The notes under the pieces: generated by a model
What the model saw: only the letters and a program-made list of their open reading frames with translations
Database searches by the model: none
Told to the model about the DNA's origin: nothing
From: an uncultured Peptococcaceae bacterium
GTDB taxonomy: Bacteria > Bacillota > Peptococcia > Peptococcales > Peptococcaceae
DNA length: 13,707 nucleotides
Reading direction: 5' to 3'
Assembly (NCBI GenBank): GCA_900552455.1
Contig: URZX01000045.1
Location: forward strand, 1 to 13,707
Shown: in pieces, positions 6,914 to 13,640 of the stretch
Layout of the letters: the number at the start of each line of letters is the position of its first letter
Position numbering within the stretch: the stretch's first letter is position 1
Position numbers and translations under genes: made by a program

Positions 6914-7714
6914 ATGGGAACACACGAACACAACCATCCACACGCTGAAGCCGCCAGAGAGCGCGTCCGCGAAGGCGTCCGCCGCTCCAAACTGACCGTC
7001 GACCGTTTCCGCGAGCCAGAAAACAAAACTGCGCTGAAACACGCTGCGGCGATCATCAAGAACGACATTCTCGGCTTCTTCGGCGAAGTGCGCAACATCA
7101 TCAAGCAGACAGAAGGGCTTGAAAGCTATGCCAACTGCAAGCAGAGCCCAACCTGCAACGACGCCATCGAAGAATACCGCGTCCACATCCCACCGATGTA
7201 CGACGAAGTTCTCACCGACGAGCCCGTGAAACCAACGCCTGGCGCCGCTACTGTCAACGCCATCACAAGCGCAGCGCAGGCCGTCGGCGAAATCTTAGAC
7301 GACGCCGGAAATGTTGAAGCCTTCGCCAACCGCCACCAGGCCTTCCCAGGCGATCCAACGAAATTCGATCCAAATCGCCCACAGCCTGAGATCTTCAAAG
7401 ACGTCGACGATAAAATCCGCAAAACAACCACCGTCGTCGAAACGCCTGGCGAGATCAAAGTCGTCAAAGATCCAACCGCCAAGCCATACAAAGGCCCAGT
7501 TGAAACCGTCGTCGATGCAGCAACTGCCGTCGGCGAGATCCTCGACGACGCCGGCAACATCGAAGCCTTCGCCAACCGCCATCAGGCTTTCCCTGGCGAC
7601 CCAACCAAATTTGACCCAAATCGCCCACAACCGGAAATTTTCAAGGACGTTGACAGTGCACTCAAGAAAAAAGTCACCGTCACCGAAACACCAGTCAACG
7701 AGGGCGAAAAATAA
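6914..7714 (+). CDS. Unrecognised protein with alternating-His N-terminus and a two-copy repeat
   Basis: I do not recognise this family. The 266-residue product has no evident signal peptide or membrane segment, so it is probably cytoplasmic. It starts MGTHEHNHPH, with histidines at 4, 6, 8 and 10, a possible metal site. An arginine/lysine-rich amphipathic stretch follows (about 15-70), then CKQSPTC. The C-terminal half is two copies of a roughly 82-residue unit. Their cores (residues 123-165 and 205-247; bases 7280-7408 and 7526-7654) are identical except for one V/I change and share FANRHQAFPGDP and KFDPNRPQPEIF. I chose the ATG at 6914 because AAAGGGG lies 8 bases before it; the in-frame ATG at 6908 is only 2 bases from that site. 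Own promoter upstream and a strong terminator downstream suggest a stand-alone, well-expressed gene. Confidence 0.8.
   Translation: MGTHEHNHPHAEAARERVREGVRRSKLTVDRFREPENKTALKHAAAIIKNDILGFFGEVRNIIKQTEGLESYANCKQSPTCNDAIEEYRVHIPPMYDEVLTDEPVKPTPGAATVNAITSAAQAVGEILDDAGNVEAFANRHQAFPGDPTKFDPNRPQPEIFKDVDDKIRKTTTVVETPGEIKVVKDPTAKPYKGPVETVVDAATAVGEILDDAGNIEAFANRHQAFPGDPTKFDPNRPQPEIFKDVDSALKKKVTVTETPVNEGEK
7280..7408 (+). repeat. Repeat core, copy 1, in the unrecognised protein
   Basis: The 43-codon core is repeated at 7526-7654, an 82-codon period. Of the 43 codons, 18 differ between copies, but 17 of those changes are silent and the other is V to I. The protein unit is therefore held far more tightly than the DNA, which argues against a recent duplication. 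Confidence 0.95.
7526..7654 (+). repeat. Repeat core, copy 2, in the unrecognised protein
   Basis: Partner of the copy at 7280-7408. Weaker likeness continues on both sides: AKPYKGPVETVVDAATAVGE here against VKPTPGAATVNAITSAAQAV before copy 1, and KKVTVTETP here against KTTTVVETP after copy 1. The second unit is cut short by the C-terminus. Confidence 0.95.
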
Positions 7715-7730
7715 TCTTTACAAAAAAAAA

Positions 7731-7763
7731 TGAGCCGCGAAAATGTGCGGCTCAGTTTTTCTT
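7731..7763 (+). terminator. Intrinsic terminator after the repeat-protein gene, bidirectional
   Basis: A perfect 8-base-pair stem TGAGCCGC (7731-7738) and GCGGCTCA (7747-7754) with an 8-base loop is followed by GTTTTTCTTT. Nine A (7722-7730) precede the stem, so the same hairpin has a long U-run on the minus strand and can act as a backstop for the convergent fix operon. Confidence 0.9.
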
Positions 7764-7770
7764 TGCCATG

Positions 7771-7804
7771 AAAAAATACGCCCCACCGCAAAGGCAGGGC
7801 GTAT
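7771..7804 (-). terminator. Intrinsic terminator of the fix/etf operon
   Basis: On the minus strand ATACGCCC (7804-7797) pairs perfectly with GGGCGTAT (7783-7776), and the stem runs into TTTTTT (7776-7771). It starts 22 bases after the etfA stop codon. Confidence 0.88.
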
Positions 7805-7826
7805 CCAAAGGATTCAGGTATGAGGA

Positions 7827-8837
7827 TTATTTGCTTTTCTTGTATTCTTTAACAGCTTCGGTCAGCGCTGGGACAACCTGGAAGAGGTCGCCAACGATGC
7901 CGTAGGTTGCGATTTCAAATACAGGAGCTTCTGGATCGTTGTTGATAGCGATGATCGTACCAGATTTTTCCATACCAACCTGGTGCTGGATAGCGCCGCT
8001 GATCCCGACAGAAACAAAGATGTCAGGGTTAACGGTCTTACCAGTCTGACCAACCTGCTGAGCAACTGGCATCCAGCCAGCGTCAACAGTCTTACGGCTA
8101 CCTGCTACAACGCCGCCGAGTGCATCAGCGAGGTCTTCCAGGAGCTTGAAGTTTTCAGCTTTGCCGAGACCACGGCCACCGCAAACGATGATGTTCGCAT
8201 CTTCAATGCGGATAGCGCCGTCGTCAACAGTCTGCACGAATTCAAGGAATTTGGTGCGGAGGTTTTCAGGTTTGATGGTGATCTTTTCGGTGATCACTGG
8301 AACCTTGCGGCCATCCTGACGTTCAGCCTTCTTGAACACAGCTGGACGAACGGTACCCATCTGAGGACGGGTGTTAGGGCAATAGATGTGACCCATGAGG
8401 TTACCGCCGAGTGCTGGACGGATCCAGGTTACAACGCCGTCTTTGTCGATTTCCAGCTCGGTGCAGTCTGCGGTCAGACCAGTGTGCATGTTGCAGGCAA
8501 CTTTTGGACCGAGGTCACGACCATTGAAGGTTGCGCCAAAGAGGATAGCGGATGGTTTGTGCTTGTTGATCAGTTCGATGACAGCCTGGGAATAAGCTTC
8601 GGTGCCATAGTGTGCAAATTCAGGGCCTTCAACAGAAACGACCTTGTCTGCGCCATAAGCAGCAGCTTCTTCGATGCATTTCTTGTTGTCTTCGCCGATG
8701 ACCATAGCCCAAACTTCCTGGCCGCATTCGACGGCCATGCGTTTTGCTTCGTTCAACAATTCGAGGCCGACGTTTTTAGGTTCATTGTTTTCCTGTTCAA
8801 TGAAGACCCAAAGGTTTTTATATTCTTTCAGATCCAT
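7827..8837 (-). CDS. fixB: Electron transfer flavoprotein alpha subunit (FixB/EtfA)
   Basis: Large subunit of an electron transfer flavoprotein, 336 residues. The N-terminal domain is an ETF fold (1-190). The C-terminal FAD domain shows GGRGLG at 220-225, GSRKTVDAGWMP at 246-257, QVGQTGKTV at 261-269 and SVGISGAIQH at 276-285, ending in the usual AINNDPEAP segment. It pairs with the beta subunit encoded 16 bases upstream and, with FixC and FixX from the same operon, would form the FixABCX complex. ATG start with GGGAGG ten bases upstream. It is the last gene of the operon, followed by two terminators. The name etfA is equally valid; the fix name reflects the linked fixC and fixX. Confidence 0.95.
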   Translation of the reverse strand: MDLKEYKNLWVFIEQENNEPKNVGLELLNEAKRMAVECGQEVWAMVIGEDNKKCIEEAAAYGADKVVSVEGPEFAHYGTEAYSQAVIELINKHKPSAILFGATFNGRDLGPKVACNMHTGLTADCTELEIDKDGVVTWIRPALGGNLMGHIYCPNTRPQMGTVRPAVFKKAERQDGRKVPVITEKITIKPENLRTKFLEFVQTVDDGAIRIEDANIIVCGGRGLGKAENFKLLEDLADALGGVVAGSRKTVDAGWMPVAQQVGQTGKTVNPDIFVSVGISGAIQHQVGMEKSGTIIAINNDPEAPVFEIATYGIVGDLFQVVPALTEAVKEYKKSK

Positions 8838-8853
8838 GTTTTTTCAGCCTCCC

Positions 8854-9663
8854 TTAGATCAAGTTGTTTTCAGTCAGTTTTGCCATCAGGTTCGCAACAG
8901 ATTCTTTGGCGTCCTTACCGGTGACGTCTTCACCACGGGTGCGCATTTTTGGTGGATGTGCGCTGCGAACGTTGGTTGGGGAACCCTTGAGACCGATCTT
9001 GGTACGGTCGAGGGCTTCGCCGAGCATGTCAGCAGAGATCCATTCAACTTTAGCGCGCTTTGCAGCGATCTTACCGCGAACGGTACCACGACGTGGTTTG
9101 TTGATGTCTTTGGTAACAGCGATCAGTGCAGGGAGCTTGGTTTCGAGGACTTCGTAGCCCATTTCATGAGCACGTTTGGTCTTCAGGGTTTCGCCAGCAA
9201 CTTCTGCACCGATGCAGTAGGTGATCTGTGGCAGACCGAGGTGTTCTGCAAGTTCAGGACCAACCTGACCGGTATCACCGTCGACAGCCATGATGCCGCA
9301 GACGATCAGGTCAAATGGTGCGCCCTGTTTTTCTTCCAGATATTTCGTTGCAACTGCAAGGGAGTAGCTGGTCGCATAGGTATCTGCACCACCGAATGCA
9401 CGGTCGGTGAGGAGATATGCTGCATCGCAGCCCATGCTGATGCATTCACGGAGCGCTTCTTCTGCAGGAGGAGGCCCCATGGTCAGCAGGGTGATGGTGG
9501 TATCTGGATTCTGTTCTTTCAGAGTGACTGCAGTTTCAACTGCGTTCAAGTCCATTGGGTTAACAATACTTGGTACCCCTTTACGGATCAGGGTATTGGT
9601 TACTGGATCGACCTTAATTTCGGAGGTATCCGGAACCTGTTTAATGCATGCTAAGATTCTCAT
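8854..9663 (-). CDS. fixA: Electron transfer flavoprotein beta subunit (FixA/EtfB), bifurcating type
   Basis: Small subunit of the electron transfer flavoprotein, 269 residues. VPDTSEIKVDP at 10-20, NPMDLNAVETA at 35-45 and VDGDTGQVGPELAEHLG at 127-143 are the patterns seen in ETFs that hold a second FAD in place of AMP, the site where NADH electrons are split. By family knowledge this makes it a bifurcating ETF; the redox behaviour is not shown by sequence alone. The ATG has AGAGGAG nine bases upstream. Fifty bases separate it from fixX. Confidence 0.95.
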   Translation of the reverse strand: MRILACIKQVPDTSEIKVDPVTNTLIRKGVPSIVNPMDLNAVETAVTLKEQNPDTTITLLTMGPPPAEEALRECISMGCDAAYLLTDRAFGGADTYATSYSLAVATKYLEEKQGAPFDLIVCGIMAVDGDTGQVGPELAEHLGLPQITYCIGAEVAGETLKTKRAHEMGYEVLETKLPALIAVTKDINKPRRGTVRGKIAAKRAKVEWISADMLGEALDRTKIGLKGSPTNVRSAHPPKMRTRGEDVTGKDAKESVANLMAKLTENNLI

Positions 9664-9713
9664 AGTTCACTGCTCCTCTTTCTTCGTTATGAAATTTCAA
9701 CGATCTCTAACAA

Positions 9714-10019
9714 TCAGCCTTGTTTAGACAGGAAGCCGTGACCCTGGGTTGGATAGTTCCAGTCATAGCCAGGGCGGCGTTCGTTGAGACGTTCGCAAAC
9801 AAGACGGCAGTTCCCGCATTCGAGGCAACCGACGTGGTCAAAGGTCATAATATCGTTGATGTCGTCCCATTTGTAACGTTCAGCAGGGCAGCTATAGGTG
9901 CAGGCACGATGGGTGCAGGTACGGCATGCTTCTTTATCAATGACGATGTGTGCGTGTTCGTCATCACTGTCGAAACGGTCGGCCGCAAGACGGTCGTCCA
10001 TGTTCAATTTTTTCATCAT
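9714..10019 (-). CDS. fixX: Ferredoxin-like protein FixX with two cysteine clusters
   Basis: Iron-sulfur partner of FixC, 101 residues. It has eight cysteines in two groups: C32, C35, C40 and C44-P, then C65, C68, C71 and C75 (GCLECGNC). That is enough for two [4Fe-4S] clusters, whereas E. coli FixX keeps only one set. In the complex it would carry electrons between FixC and its partner acceptor or quinone. The first ATG at 10019 overlaps the fixC TGA (ATGATGA arrangement) and has GGGGG ten bases upstream; a second ATG directly follows and would shorten the protein by one residue. Both ends are conserved FixX, including the C-terminal YPTQGHGF. Confidence 0.94.
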   Translation of the reverse strand: MMKKLNMDDRLAADRFDSDDEHAHIVIDKEACRTCTHRACTYSCPAERYKWDDINDIMTFDHVGCLECGNCRLVCERLNERRPGYDWNYPTQGHGFLSKQG

Positions 10020-11296
10020 AATGAGAATACCCCCTTGATTGCATCTTTTGCTACGCTAAACACTTTGACCTTAGGCAGACCCTTAACGATGGTCTTCACA
10101 ACGCCCTGAGCTGCGCCGCCATCAACTTTGTACATGCTCTGGAGCGCGTTGATAGCGAGATCTGGATAGGTCGTGAAGAGGTGTTCGCTGTTGGCCATGT
10201 AGTGATGCGCATTCTTGAGCGTCTTAAAGTCATTCAGGGTGTTGTGTTCAAGACGTGCAGTATACATGCTCAGGAAATCTTTCGTGAAGATGCCTTTTGC
10301 GAGTGCCTGTTCAGCGGTTTCAGCTGCTGCGATACCACTCATGATGGCATAGTCCATACCACGAACGGTGTAACCACGGTTCAGGCAGAGACCTGCAGCG
10401 TCACCGGTAACGAGGATCCCGTCGCCGCAGAATTCGGAGAAGGAGTCGTAGCCGCCTTCTGGAATAAGGTGTGCGGTGTATTCAACGAGTTCGCCGCCAT
10501 CGATGTATTTACCGATGATTGGATGTTCTTTGAGCGCTTCCATAGCGTCTGGCAGATGCAGGCCGCTTTCTTTCCAGGTCTTGGAATCCTGTACAAGACC
10601 GATGGAAATGGTGTCCTTGTTGGTGTACATGAAGAGACCACCAAAGATGCCCTGGTTTGCAGAGCCCATACCAAGGAGAGCGACACCCTTGTCGCTGTCG
10701 GTGTTGAAGCGGTCGTTGATGACGTTTTCTTTGAGACGGATGACGGATTTCACGCCGACTGCGATGTTTTCGAGACGGATTGGATCGATAACGCCAGCGC
10801 GTTCTGCAACGAGGGCGTTAACACCTTCTGCGTCGATGACGAGATCGCATTCGAGGGATTCTTCGCCAACGGTAACACCGCATACGCGGCCATCTTTGCG
10901 GATGAGGCCGTCTACGCAAGCGCCGCCGATAACGAGACCGCCAGCTTCTTCAACTTTGCCAGCGAGCCACTTATCGAATTTTTCACGCAGCACGCTGTAG
11001 GACTGGTTGCCCAGCGCGTTGGTCGTGGTATCGATGATGACAGCGTCTTCGTCGTTCATCATCATCAGATATTCCTGATTGATTTCGCGTTCGAGCGGAG
11101 CATCCTTCCACGCGTCGCCCATGAGCTTGTCAAGAGCATAGGTGTAGATACGGCCGCCGGATACATTCTTTGCACCACTGTAAGGGGCCTTTTCCAAAAC
11201 GAGGACCTTGCGGCCTGCTTTGGAGAGACGATATGCCGCAGACAAACCTGCTAAGCCACCGCCGATGACGATCACTTCAAATCTTTCTTCTGACAT
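10016..11296 (-). CDS. fixC: FixC, ETF-quinone oxidoreductase-like flavoprotein
   Basis: FAD-dependent oxidoreductase of 426 residues that accepts electrons from FixAB and passes them to quinone. The N-terminal dinucleotide motif is GGGLAGLSAA at 12-21, and the second FAD motif is ILVTGDAAGLCLNRG with GMDYAIMSG after it. The C-terminal iron-sulfur domain of mitochondrial ETF-QO is absent and is supplied by the separate fixX, as in other Fix systems. It is the first gene of a fixC-fixX-fixA-fixB operon, overlapping fixX by four bases. GAGGTGGGAG precedes the ATG. A sigma-70-like promoter and a perfect palindrome lie in the leader. No nif gene is near, so the role is probably general redox balance or an acyl-CoA/carnitine-type pathway. 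Confidence 0.93.
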   Translation of the reverse strand: MSEERFEVIVIGGGLAGLSAAYRLSKAGRKVLVLEKAPYSGAKNVSGGRIYTYALDKLMGDAWKDAPLEREINQEYLMMMNDEDAVIIDTTTNALGNQSYSVLREKFDKWLAGKVEEAGGLVIGGACVDGLIRKDGRVCGVTVGEESLECDLVIDAEGVNALVAERAGVIDPIRLENIAVGVKSVIRLKENVINDRFNTDSDKGVALLGMGSANQGIFGGLFMYTNKDTISIGLVQDSKTWKESGLHLPDAMEALKEHPIIGKYIDGGELVEYTAHLIPEGGYDSFSEFCGDGILVTGDAAGLCLNRGYTVRGMDYAIMSGIAAAETAEQALAKGIFTKDFLSMYTARLEHNTLNDFKTLKNAHHYMANSEHLFTTYPDLAINALQSMYKVDGGAAQGVVKTIVKGLPKVKVFSVAKDAIKGVFSL

Positions 11297-11374
11297 GTTT
11301 CTCCCACCTCATTTAATATTGAGATTTAAACAACTCATACCTTTTGGCGTCTTAGGCGCCGAAAAATCCTTTGC

Positions 11375-11391
11375 AATTGTGTCGCACAATT
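11375..11391. promoter_or_regulatory. Perfect palindrome in the fixC leader, candidate operator
   Basis: AATTGTG, TCG, CACAATT: seven-base arms around three bases. It sits roughly 10-27 bases downstream of the predicted fixC transcription start, where a bound repressor would block transcription. The TTGTG/CACAA half-sites recall redox-sensing Rex operators, but the spacing is several bases too short for the Rex consensus. As RNA it would form only a weak AU-rich hairpin with no U-run. Confidence 0.5.
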
Positions 11392-11408
11392 ACAATTTGT
11401 ACTCTCTT

Positions 11409-11437
11409 ATCTTACAATAATTTTCAGACTATTTCAA
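11409..11437 (-). promoter_or_regulatory. Likely promoter of the fixCXAB operon
   Basis: On the minus strand TTGAAA (11437-11432) and TAAGAT (11414-11409) are 17 bases apart, matching the sigma-70 consensus at 5 and 4 of 6 positions. Transcription would start near 11402, giving a leader of about 105 bases before fixC. Confidence 0.5.
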
Positions 11438-11797
11438 AGGGTATTTTCGAACGCATAAGCGCAAATCCATTGTTCTTCATTATTATTATCATAAATCATC
11501 GTGGATGCGTCAAGACCGATTTTTTAATAGGTACGACTAAAATATTGCGATGGATGGCGCAGCGCGTTGCCCGGAGCGCTCATAAATCACCATTTCCGTA
11601 ATTTATCGCGCAACGATCGCCAGAAATTTTCATCAAAAATGAGCAAAAAAATCAAATTATGACGCCTCACTGCTGAATGTCGACCACGAAAGAACGGCTC
11701 TGTTAACATAAGATTCAAACAGTTTGTATTTTTGTGATCGCCTTGTCTTTTGGTAGCGTTGCGACCATTTTTGTCTGTCGGCGTCCGCGATTATTTT

Positions 11798-11809
11798 ACA
11801 CATATGTGT
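11798..11809. promoter_or_regulatory. 12-base perfect palindrome, possible protein-binding site
   Basis: ACACATATGTGT lies about 140 bases upstream of the reductase promoter -10 box. It is not followed by a T-run and is too short for a stable RNA hairpin, so a DNA-binding dimer site is the more natural reading. No known regulator is assigned. Confidence 0.3.
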
Positions 11810-11939
11810 CCATGCCGTTTTTTTACCTGTGAGCAGTTGTCTTGCACAAAAATATTGTAAGCAGTCGCCCTGCGACCATTTAAAAACGAAACCTGCCAGC
11901 TGCCGGAACAAAAGACTACCCGCAGCCGGAGATTTGGCG

Positions 11940-11945
11940 TATAAT
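11940..11945 (+). promoter_or_regulatory. -10 box of the reductase gene promoter
   Basis: Perfect TATAAT 39 bases upstream of the TTG start. No good -35 box is found at 16-18 bases upstream, so the promoter may depend on an activator. Transcription would start near 11952 with a leader of about 33 bases. Confidence 0.55.
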
Positions 11946-11984
11946 CAGAGTCAGGAACAATCCATTTTGAAAGGAGTTTTTATT

Positions 11985-13640
11985 TTGGCTAAACGAATTT
12001 TGATCGTCGGCGGGGTTGCCGGTGGTGCGTCTTGCGCTGCCCGCCTGCGCCGTCTGGATGAAACGGCGGAGATCGTGCTTTTTGAGCGCGGCGAATATAT
12101 TTCTTTCGCAAACTGCGGCCTTCCTTATTATATCGGCGGTGTGATCCCAAAACGTGAGCAGCTGCTGGTGCAGGATGTGAAGACGATGAACGCCTGGTTC
12201 AATCTGGAGATCCACACAAAGGCAGAGGTCATCGCCATCCAGCCTGAGCAGAAAACGGTGACGGTCCGCTATCTGCGCACCGGCGAGGAACGCCAGGAGC
12301 GCTACGATGTGCTCGTGCTCTCCCCTGGTGCATCGCCGATCGTGCCACGGCTGGAAGGTCTCGAAGAGGCGCGCGACCGCATCTTCACCATCCGCAACAT
12401 CGCTGACGTGGATGCGCTCAAAGGATTTATGGACACCACTGCGCCAAAAACAGCTGTGGTCGTTGGCGGCGGCTTCATTGGGCTGGAGATGGCGGAAAAT
12501 CTGCGCCACAAGGGCTTGGATGTCCATCTCGTAGAAGCAGCCGATCAGGTGATGACGGCGCTTGATCCGGAAATGGCGACGCTCATCGCTGCTGAGCTAA
12601 AAAAGAATGGCGTCAAGCTTTCCCTCGGCACTGCTATCCAGGGCTTCGCCGACGCTGGCAAAACCGTCGTTCTTGCTGACGGCAGCCGCATCGCTACGGA
12701 TCTCACAGTGCTGGCCATCGGCGTGCGCCCAGAAAGTGGGCTCATCAAAGACGCTGGTCTTGCTGTGAACGAACGCGGCGCGATCGTCATCGATGATCAA
12801 TTCCGTGTCGCCGGCGCAGAGGATATCTATGCCATCGGCGATGCAGTAGAGACGACGGACCGCATCTTTGGCGAAAAAACGCAGATTCCGCTGGCCGGTC
12901 CTGCCAACCGCATGGGCCGCATGGTCGCAGACATCATCTGCGGCAAGGACAAGCATTACAAGGGCAGCCTCGGCAGCTCGATCGTGCGGGTGTTCAAGGT
13001 GCAAGCGGCCTCCACTGGCAAAAACGAAAAACAGCTCAAACAAATGGGCATGGACTATCGCTCCATCCATCTCTATCCAGCCAACCACGCCACCTATTAT
13101 CCAGGCGCTTCCCAGATCAGTCTGAAGGTGCTCTACGCGCCTGAAGACGGCAAGCTCTACGGCGCGCAGGCTGTTGGCCAGGAGGGCTGCGATAAAACGA
13201 TCGACGTGATCGCCACAGCAATCGCTGGCGACATGAGCGTCTACGATCTTGCCGATGTGGAGCTCTGCTACGCGCCACCGTTCAACACGGCAAAATCTGC
13301 AGTCAACTACGCTGGCTACATCGCTGAAAATCTGCGCGACGGCGAAGCATATTTCGACGACGTCGCCCATATCGAAGGACTCGTCGCCAGCGGTGCAACG
13401 GTGCTCGACGTGCGCGGCAAAAAAGAGATCGAAAAAGTGCCGCTGCCATCCACGCTGCAGATCCCGCTGCCTGAACTGCGCAAACGTCTGCACGAGGTTC
13501 CAGCAGACGGCCCGGTCTACGTTTCCTGCATGGTTGGTCTGCGCGGTCACATCGCCAGCCGCATCCTGCAGCAAAATTGCATTGACGCGATCAACGTCGG
13601 AGGCGGCGCGAAACTCTACACGCAGAGCAAGCTTTCCTGA
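11985..13640 (+). CDS. CoA-disulfide/persulfide reductase with C-terminal rhodanese domain
   Basis: FAD-dependent pyridine nucleotide-disulfide oxidoreductase of 551 residues in the class that reduces CoA disulfide, CoA persulfide or polysulfide using NAD(P)H. FAD motif GGVAGGASCAAR at 9-20; the single redox cysteine is C44 in SFANCGLPYY, with no CxxxxC pair. The second dinucleotide motif is VVVGGGFIGLEMAE, followed by the FAD-site motif AIGDAVE and the dimerisation domain. A rhodanese domain occupies about the last 95 residues, with C515 in the active loop CMVGLRG. The start is TTG at 11985, with AAGGAG eight bases upstream; an upstream extension of 52 codons from an ATG at 11829 crosses the promoter and is not family-like. 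Likely role: thiol or sulfane-sulfur homeostasis in the cytoplasm. NADH oxidase activity is an alternative. Confidence 0.9.
   Translation: MAKRILIVGGVAGGASCAARLRRLDETAEIVLFERGEYISFANCGLPYYIGGVIPKREQLLVQDVKTMNAWFNLEIHTKAEVIAIQPEQKTVTVRYLRTGEERQERYDVLVLSPGASPIVPRLEGLEEARDRIFTIRNIADVDALKGFMDTTAPKTAVVVGGGFIGLEMAENLRHKGLDVHLVEAADQVMTALDPEMATLIAAELKKNGVKLSLGTAIQGFADAGKTVVLADGSRIATDLTVLAIGVRPESGLIKDAGLAVNERGAIVIDDQFRVAGAEDIYAIGDAVETTDRIFGEKTQIPLAGPANRMGRMVADIICGKDKHYKGSLGSSIVRVFKVQAASTGKNEKQLKQMGMDYRSIHLYPANHATYYPGASQISLKVLYAPEDGKLYGAQAVGQEGCDKTIDVIATAIAGDMSVYDLADVELCYAPPFNTAKSAVNYAGYIAENLRDGEAYFDDVAHIEGLVASGATVLDVRGKKEIEKVPLPSTLQIPLPELRKRLHEVPADGPVYVSCMVGLRGHIASRILQQNCIDAINVGGGAKLYTQSKLS

Larger units (their letters stand above)
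11297..11984. other. 688-base divergent intergenic region without a convincing gene
   Basis: AT-rich stretch between fixC (leftward) and the reductase gene (rightward). It holds a promoter for each side, two perfect palindromes, an 11-base direct repeat (11760-11770 and 11871-11881), a 14-base degenerate repeat (11832-11845 and 11860-11873) and a short hairpin AGCGC/GCGCT at 11561-11580. Short open frames here have no start signals or family likeness. About 11440-11740 shows nothing I can name. Confidence 0.6.

Noticed and set aside
11375..11391. Canonical Rex, CRP or FNR site
   Set aside because: Half-site spacing (three bases) does not fit Rex or CRP (six) or FNR (four) consensus, so only a generic operator call is made.
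11657..11911. 84-codon minus-strand frame in the divergent intergenic region
   Set aside because: No Shine-Dalgarno site or promoter; the protein resembles nothing known; it overlaps the repeats and palindrome upstream of the reductase gene.
11829..11984. Upstream 52-codon extension of the reductase from an ATG
   Set aside because: The extension is not family-like and would be transcribed only from upstream of the TATAAT at 11940; the TTG at 11985 has a well-spaced AAGGAG and begins exactly at the FAD domain.
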